Below, piece after piece: positions 59,108 to 64,000 of a stretch of 64,000 bases of DNA. Made by a program: the position numbers and the translations under genes. The notes beneath the pieces are model-generated. The model searched no databases. It had not been told where the DNA came from and was given only the letters and a program-made list of their open reading frames with translations. The stretch comes from Saccharopolyspora gloriosae (lineage in GTDB: Bacteria > Actinomycetota > Actinomycetes > Mycobacteriales > Pseudonocardiaceae): the NCBI RefSeq assembly GCF_022828475.1, contig NZ_CP059557.1, positions 62,001-126,000 of the forward strand. Direction: 5' to 3'. The stretch's first letter is position 1; each line of letters opens with the position of its first letter.

Positions 59108-60309
59108 CCTGGATCGAGGACCCCGAGTTCGCCGCCGGCAAACCGTTCGGGCCGCAGACGCTGCCCTACGGCGTGCTGGTGACCTCCAGCGGCCCGGTGA
59201 TCTCCGTGCGAGTCGGCAAGCACGCCTTGCCGCTGCGCGGGATCGCGGACGCGCTGGGGCCTCGGCTGGCCGAGCTGGTCAGCGCGAACTCGCTCGATCC
59301 ACTGCTGGCCGCAGGCCGGCAACGCTGGCGGGAACTGCGGGAACGGCTCACCGAGATCGTCACCGCGGACACCGCGCCCGCCGGAACCGAACTGGTGCGC
59401 ACCGACTGGCACACGCTGGTGCTGCCGTTCACCGTCGGCGACTACGTGGACTTCTACTCCTCGCGCCACCACGCCGAGAACGTGGGACGCATCCTGCGCC
59501 GCGGCGCCGCCGAGCTCCCGGACAACTGGACGCACCTGCCCATCGGATACCACGGCCGCGCCGGAACCGTGCACGTCTCCGGCACCGACGTGCCGCGGCC
59601 CAGCGGGCAGCGGCGCACCACCGGCGACCGCAACCCCGCGTTCGGGCCGACCCGCAGGCTCGACTTCGAAGCGGAAGTCGGATTCATCTGCGGCGGCGAG
59701 ACGACCGCGCGCGTACCGACGGAGGACTTCGCCGAGCACTGCTTCGGTGTGGCGCTGGTCAACGACTGGTCCGCGCGGGACCTGCAAGCCTGGGAATCGC
59801 AGCCGCTCGGACCGTTCCTGTCGAAGTCCTTCGCGACCTCCATCGCCGGGTGGATCACACCGCTGGACGCCTTCGAACACGCCCGGATCTCGTTGCCCGA
59901 GCGGGAACACGCGCTGCACGACTACCTCACCGAAACCGAACCGTGGGGGCTGGACCTCGGACTCGAAGTGCGGTGCAACGACATCGTGCTGTCCCGGCCG
60001 CGGTTCGCCGACATGGCGTGGTCCCCGGCGCAGCAGCTCGCGCACCTCACGGTGAACGGGGCGACCGTGCGGGCCGGGGACCTGTTCGCCTCCGGCACCG
60101 TCTCCGGGGCGGTGCGGGAGCAGCGCGGCTGCCTGCTGGAGCTGACCTGGGGCGGCTCCGAACCGATCACTTTGGACGACGGTGAACAGCGCACCTTCCT
60201 CCAGGACGGAGATCGGGTCACACTCGGTGGAACCGCGCCCGGGCCGGACGGTTCGGTGATCGGCCTCAGTGAGGTGACGGGCACGGTGTTGTCCGCGACC
60301 TGGAGGTGA
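59104..60309 (+). CDS. fahA: Fumarylacetoacetase
   Basis: Last enzyme of tyrosine/phenylalanine/homogentisate breakdown; hydrolyses fumarylacetoacetate to fumarate and acetoacetate. The protein is 401 residues. Key blocks: LPFTVGDYVDFYSSRHHAEN with metal-ligand Asp and catalytic His, GYHGRAGTVHVSGTDVPRP, LDFEAEVGFICGG (metal-binding Glu pair), VNDWSARDLQAWESQPLGPF and SKSFATSIAGWITPLDAF. The GTG overlaps the stop of the preceding gene, and its own stop overlaps or abuts the regulator start. hmgA and hppD are not in the window. Confidence 0.96.
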   Translation: MTWIEDPEFAAGKPFGPQTLPYGVLVTSSGPVISVRVGKHALPLRGIADALGPRLAELVSANSLDPLLAAGRQRWRELRERLTEIVTADTAPAGTELVRTDWHTLVLPFTVGDYVDFYSSRHHAENVGRILRRGAAELPDNWTHLPIGYHGRAGTVHVSGTDVPRPSGQRRTTGDRNPAFGPTRRLDFEAEVGFICGGETTARVPTEDFAEHCFGVALVNDWSARDLQAWESQPLGPFLSKSFATSIAGWITPLDAFEHARISLPEREHALHDYLTETEPWGLDLGLEVRCNDIVLSRPRFADMAWSPAQQLAHLTVNGATVRAGDLFASGTVSGAVREQRGCLLELTWGGSEPITLDDGEQRTFLQDGDRVTLGGTAPGPDGSVIGLSEVTGTVLSATWR

Positions 60310-60311
60310 CG

Positions 60312-61001
60312 GTGACCAGACCAACCGATCCAGCTCGGTCACCATTACCGCACCGGCGTGATGACTCGACGCCGGCCAAGGAGACCTCGCTGACGCTGGA
60401 GCGGGGGCTGAGCCTGCTCCAAGCCGTCGCCGACGCCGACGGTGCCGCGCCCACCATCAGCGACCTCGCCGCGACCGTCGGAGTGAGCCGCGCGGCCGTG
60501 TACCGGCTGCTCGGGCCGTTGCAGGCGCGGGGGCTGGTGCGGCGGGAGGGCAGTCGGGTGCGGCTCGGGCTCGGCGTGCTGTGGGTCGCCGGTCGAGTGC
60601 TGCCGCAGCTGCGGTTCGCGTCGCTGCCCGCGCTGCGCGGACTCGCCGAGCAGGTCGGCGCCACCGTGCACCTCACCGTCGCCGACGGGGCGGAGGCGCA
60701 GGCCGTCGCCGTGGTGGAGCCGTCGTGGACGAGTTACCACGTGTCCTACCGGGTCGGCACCCGGCATCCGGTGCAGCGCGGCGCCGCCGGGCGTGCCGTG
60801 GACCTGCCTCCACACGGGCCTCGATGGGTGGTGAGCACCGGCGAACCGCACACCGGCCCCTACGGCGTCGCCGCGCCGGTCCTGGGCGTGCCGGGCCTGC
60901 GCGCCAGCGTCGGAGTGGTGGCGCTGGAACCCCTCACCGGCGACGACATTGGCCCCCTGGTCTCGGACACCGCCCGAGCCGTCGCCGAAGCCCTCCGCTG
61001 A
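60312..61001 (+). CDS. IclR-family transcriptional regulator
   Basis: Regulator of 229 residues with an N-terminal winged helix (LTLERGLSLLQAVADADGAA, ISDLAATVGVSRAAVYRLLG, GLVRREGSRVRLGLG) and a shortened ligand-binding domain (LAEQVGATVHLTVADGAEAQ, RVGTRHPVQRGAAGRAV). It is shorter than the usual 250-270. The GTG at 60312 has GGAGG five bases upstream, over the end of fahA. It follows fahA directly, so it probably controls this aromatic-amino-acid catabolic unit (inference). Confidence 0.9.
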   Translation: MTRPTDPARSPLPHRRDDSTPAKETSLTLERGLSLLQAVADADGAAPTISDLAATVGVSRAAVYRLLGPLQARGLVRREGSRVRLGLGVLWVAGRVLPQLRFASLPALRGLAEQVGATVHLTVADGAEAQAVAVVEPSWTSYHVSYRVGTRHPVQRGAAGRAVDLPPHGPRWVVSTGEPHTGPYGVAAPVLGVPGLRASVGVVALEPLTGDDIGPLVSDTARAVAEALR

Positions 61002-61165
61002 ACTCCGGCCGGAGGGTTCCGATCATGGGGCGGGGTTGGTAGAAAGATCGGGCATCCGGGGAGGCCGGGGGGACGAAAGTCCTGGTCCGGACAGGACCTT
61101 GGGCCTGTTCAAGGGGGACGGCGGCCCCTGAGCCGGACTCGGGGCGCACGGGCAGACTGGCCCCC

Positions 61166-62664
61166 GTGGAACTCCTCGACATCGCCCGGTGGCAGTTCGG
61201 GATCACGACCGTCTACCACTTCCTGATGGTGCCGTTGACCATCGGACTGTCGCTGTTGGTCGCGGGCATGCAGACCGCGTGGTGGCGGACGGGCAACGAG
61301 CGCTACCTGAAGATGACCCGCTTCTGGGGCAAGTTGATGATGATCAACTTCGCGATGGGCGTGGTCACCGGGATCGTCCAGGAATTCCAGTTCGGCATGG
61401 CGTGGAGCGAGTACTCGCGCTTCGTCGGCGACGTCTTCGGCGCTCCGCTGGCGATGGAGGGGATCGTCGCGTTCTTCGTCGAGTCCACCTTCCTCGGCCT
61501 GTGGATCTTCGGTTGGGACCGGCTGCCGAAGGGCGTGCACCTGGCCTGCGCGTGGGCGTTCTCGCTGGCCACCGTCGCCTCCGCGTACTTCATCCTGGCC
61601 GCGAACTCGTGGATGCAGCACCCGGTCGGCATCGAGATGGTCGACGGCCGCCCCCGGATGAACTCGATCTGGGAGGTGATGACGAACAACACGGTGCTCG
61701 CCGCGTTCCCGCACACCGTGTTCGGCTGCTTCGCCGTGGCCGGCTCGTTCCTCATCGGCATCGCCGCCTACAAGATCGCCAAGCACCACCGGAACTCCAG
61801 TCACGACGACGAGGACCGCAAGCTGTGGCACGGCTCGATGCGGCTCGGCGCCTGGGTCGGCGTGATCGCCTTCGCGGGCCTGGCGCTGTCCGGTGACGTG
61901 CAGGGCAAGCTGATGTTCGATCAGCAGCCGATGAAGATGGCCTCCGCCGAAGCGCTCTGCCACACCGAGCAACCCGCCAGCTTCTCGATCTTCGCCTACG
62001 GCGACGTGAGCAAGCAGAACTGCGAGGACGTCAAGAGCTTCACCGTGCCGTACATCCTGTCGTACCTGGCCAACGGTGACTTCACCAGCGAGGTCAAGGG
62101 CGTGCAGGCGCTGGTGCCCGAATACCAGGCCGCCTACGGCACGAACTACCCCGACGACCCGCGGCTCGGCGCGTTCGCCGGGCAGCCCATCGACTACGTG
62201 CCGAACCTGCCCGCGACCTACTGGGGCTTCCGGTTCATGATCGGCTTCGGGGAGTGGCCGCGCTCGGCGCCGTCGCCGTCCTGTGGTTCACCCGCAAGGG
62301 CCGATTCCCGACGGGCCGCTGGTGGGCGCCGCTGGCGGTGGCGAGCATCGCCACGCCGTTCCTCGGCAACGCGTTCGGCTGGATCTTCACCGAACTCGGC
62401 AGGCAACCGTTCGTCGTCGTGCCCAACCCGAATCCGTCCGGAGTGGACGGAGTGTGGATGTACACGGCCTCGGCGGTGTCCTCCGGGGTGACGCCGGGCG
62501 AGATGCTCACCTCGCTGATCGCGCTGACCTCCGTGTACGGCGTGCTGGCGTGCGTGGAGATCTTCCTGATCATCCGATTCGTGCGCGGCGGCGTGGAGGC
62601 GACGATGCCGCACGAACCGCCCGAGGACGAAAAGTCCGACGAGACGTTGTCGTTCGCTTATTGA
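61166..62664 (+). pseudogene. cydA: Cytochrome bd oxidase subunit I, frameshifted
   Basis: Subunit I of the high-affinity quinol oxidase that reduces oxygen in the membrane. The first part (61166 to about 62250) reads MELLDIARWQFGITTVYHFL (heme b595 His), NSWMQHPVGIEM and YWGFRFMIGFG. The frame then goes off, while the following bases continue the family in the next frame from 62254 (LGAVAVLWFTRKGRFPTGRW, NAFGWIFTELGRQPFVVVP, NPSGVDGVWMYTASAVSSGV). One base is missing at about 62249-62253; restoring it would give about 499 residues, the normal length. As written the enzyme is broken after about 362 residues. It could be a sequencing error, a true mutation, or programmed frameshifting; the first is common. 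Confidence 0.88.
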
Positions 62665-62794
62665 TTGGAGTGTTTGCGGGATGGCCTGCGTGGGTGTCCG
62701 GGTAGCGGAGCCTCAGCGGTTCCCTCGCTGCCCCTTGCCGGGTGGGGCCGCGATTTCTCAGGTATGTCCGACGCACGGCGAAATCGCCGTCCAC

Positions 62795-62880
62795 GCGAGG
62801 AAGCCGCTGAGAACCCGCCAGTGGTGATCTTGCTCAAGCTGGTCACTGCTCATCGGCTCCGCCGCTGACAGGACAACGAC
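62795..62880 (+). repeat. Dispersed intergenic repeat, copy C, within the cyd operon
   Basis: Contains GAGAACCCGCCAGTGG, TGGTCACT and the 22-base core GCTCATCGGCTCCGCCGCTG (62848-62869). It shares that core with copy A (3735-3756) and the longer pattern with copy B (27329-27402, minus). It fills most of the 261-base gap between cydA and cydB, which are usually close together or overlapping. Confidence 0.65.
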
Positions 62881-62925
62881 AAAACCATTCCGCAAGGACT
62901 TCTCCGCCCACCGATGGAGATCGTG

Positions 62926-63933
62926 ATGGATCTGCCCACCTTTTGGTTCGCCCTGATCGCCGTGTTGTGGCTGGGCTACCTGTTCCTGGAGGGCTTCGAC
63001 TTCGGCGTCGGGATGCTGCTGCCGATCCTGGGCCGCGACGAGCGCGAACGCCGGGTGCTGATCAACACGATCGGCCCGGTGTGGGACGGCAACGAGGTCT
63101 GGCTGATCGTCGCGGGCGGCGCCACCTTCGCCGCCTTCCCCGGCTGGTACGCGTCGCTGTTCAGCACCGCCTACCTGCCGCTGCTGCTCCTGCTGCTGAT
63201 GCTCATCGGGCGCGGCGTCGCGTTCGAGTACCGCGGCAAGGTGGACACGAAGCGGTGGCGGCGCACCTGGGACGTCGTGATCGTCACCGCGTCCTGGATC
63301 GCGCCGATGATGGTCGGCCTGGTGCTGTCGGCGAGCGTGTTCGGCCTGCCGCTGGACGCCAACGGGGACCGCGTCGGCGGGCCGTCGGTGCTGCTGACCT
63401 GGCCGAACGTGCTGGGCGCGCTCGCGGTGTGGGGTTTCTCGTTCCTGCACGGCGCGGTGTTCCTGTCGCTGAAGACCGCCGGTGAGGTGCGGGAGCGGGC
63501 GCGGAAGTTCGCGCTGCGCCTCGGACCGCTCCTGCTGCTGCCGGTGATCGCGCTGCTGCTGCTGGCTCAGCTGACCCAGGGCGACCCGTGGACGTGGGTG
63601 CCGCTGGGGATCGCGCTGGTCGCGGCGCTCGCCGGGCTCACCCGGATGATCTCGTGGCGGGAGGGGCAGGCGTTCGCGTTGCAGGGCATCGCGCTCGCCG
63701 GTGTGGTGGTGACGCTGTTCGGCGCGCTGTGGCCGAACGTCATCCCGTCCACCCTGGACCCGGCCTGGTCGCTGTCGATCGCCGACACCGCCTCCAGCCC
63801 GTACACCCTCACCGTGATCACCTGGGTCGCCGCGTTCGGCACCCCTGCCGTGCTGGTCTACCAGGGCTGGACGTACTGGGTGTTCCGCAAGCGCATCGGC
63901 ACCCACCACATCCCGCCGGTGCACGCGCCATGA
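62926..63933 (+). CDS. cydB: Cytochrome bd oxidase subunit II
   Basis: Membrane partner of CydA, 335 residues with eight or nine transmembrane segments. Family blocks: FWFALIAVLWLGYLFLEGFD, FGVGMLLPILGRDERERRVL, NTIGPVWDGNEVWLIVAGGA, FSFLHGAVFLSLKT and WPNVIPSTLDPAWSLSIADT. I chose the ATG at 62926, 6 bases after GGAG; an in-frame ATG 12 bases earlier is also possible. The stop overlaps the cydD start (ATGA), so translation is coupled. Confidence 0.95.
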   Translation: MDLPTFWFALIAVLWLGYLFLEGFDFGVGMLLPILGRDERERRVLINTIGPVWDGNEVWLIVAGGATFAAFPGWYASLFSTAYLPLLLLLLMLIGRGVAFEYRGKVDTKRWRRTWDVVIVTASWIAPMMVGLVLSASVFGLPLDANGDRVGGPSVLLTWPNVLGALAVWGFSFLHGAVFLSLKTAGEVRERARKFALRLGPLLLLPVIALLLLAQLTQGDPWTWVPLGIALVAALAGLTRMISWREGQAFALQGIALAGVVVTLFGALWPNVIPSTLDPAWSLSIADTASSPYTLTVITWVAAFGTPAVLVYQGWTYWVFRKRIGTHHIPPVHAP

Positions 63934-64000
63934 GCGGGCCGCTGGGAGCGCTTCCTCGGCTGTCGCGATCCGCTCGGCTGGCGCTGGTGGCCGCGGGCGT
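63930..64000 (+). CDS. cydD: ABC exporter CydD, N-terminus only
   Basis: The ATG at 63930 overlaps the cydB stop (ATGA). The visible 23 residues read MSGPLGALPRLSRSARLALV and continue into a hydrophobic stretch that runs off the window. In actinobacteria the gene after cydB encodes CydD, half of the ABC transporter that exports thiols (cysteine, glutathione) and is needed for cytochrome bd assembly. Identification rests on position and the start of a hydrophobic region, so it is tentative. Confidence 0.7.
   Translation, partial: MSGPLGALPRLSRSARLALVAAG

Noticed and set aside
61079-61097. GTCCTG/CAGGAC inverted repeat upstream of cydA as a redox-regulator site
   Set aside because: It does not match the Rex consensus (TTGTGAA-N6-TTCACAA) and the arms are only six bases.

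Overview
This is about 64 kb of chromosome from a high-G+C actinomycete, most probably a member of the Pseudonocardiaceae. Saccharopolyspora or a relative is my guess, not something the sequence proves. The signs are: a strong bias to G/C at third codon positions, many GTG starts and GTGA/ATGA stop-start overlaps, a DUF397 plus XRE/DUF5753 gene pair, IdeR/DtxR-type iron boxes, a DUF5926 protein, and a bd oxidase operon running cydA-cydB-cydD. There is no rRNA operon, no CRISPR array, no transposase or integrase, and one tRNA (Gly, anticodon GCC).

Layout. 1-3.1 kb: a partial zinc alcohol dehydrogenase and a short-chain dehydrogenase, divergent from UDP-glucose dehydrogenase. 3.1-3.8 kb: non-coding, with a regular cluster of DnaA-box-like sites and one copy of a dispersed repeat. 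3.8-6.2 kb: small acidic membrane protein, histidine kinase and response regulator. 6.4-16.3 kb: a methyltransferase/GT2/GT4 fusion, a SHOCT membrane protein, a membrane acyltransferase, msrA, an AA10 polysaccharide monooxygenase, dodecin, tRNA-Gly, a small membrane protein and an Fpg/Nei-type glycosylase. 16.4-24.7 kb: a LytS kinase, an S49 peptidase and a LytTR regulator, followed by two sodium:solute symporter genes, each with its own small membrane partner. The second pair is DUF485-actP, behind a Crp/GlxR-like site. 24.7-30.4 kb: three long hairpins, rhodanese, DUF4328, a phosphodiesterase, DUF5926, an ECF sigma factor with its membrane partner, and ferritin behind IdeR-like boxes.

31.4-53.9 kb is an accessory, defence-type island. 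It holds a SNF2 helicase and an Eco57I-type adenine methyltransferase that look like DISARM DrmD and DrmMI; a DprA-like protein overlapping a ComF-like phosphoribosyltransferase; an XRE/DUF397 pair with a 16-bp palindromic operator and a divergent zinc-finger gene; an SMC/Rad50-like ATPase with a zinc-hook motif, overlapping a 125-residue partner; and a 2,090-residue DEAD/DUF1998 helicase with two nuclease-like C-terminal segments, coupled to a UvrD-type helicase with a RelE-like N-terminus. No DrmA, DrmB or DrmC gene follows the DrmD/DrmMI-like pair. The variable part of the methyltransferase and the phosphoribosyltransferase gene are visibly AT-richer than their neighbours, which points to recent recombination. 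This block is the best candidate for an undescribed or composite system.

54-64 kb returns to ordinary metabolism: arginine deiminase, a tandem-repeat array, a CPBP protease, an IdeR-boxed DUF2470 gene, a coupled gene set ending in fumarylacetoacetase and an IclR regulator, and the cytochrome bd operon. cydA carries a frameshift, and the cydA-cydB gap holds a copy of the dispersed repeat.
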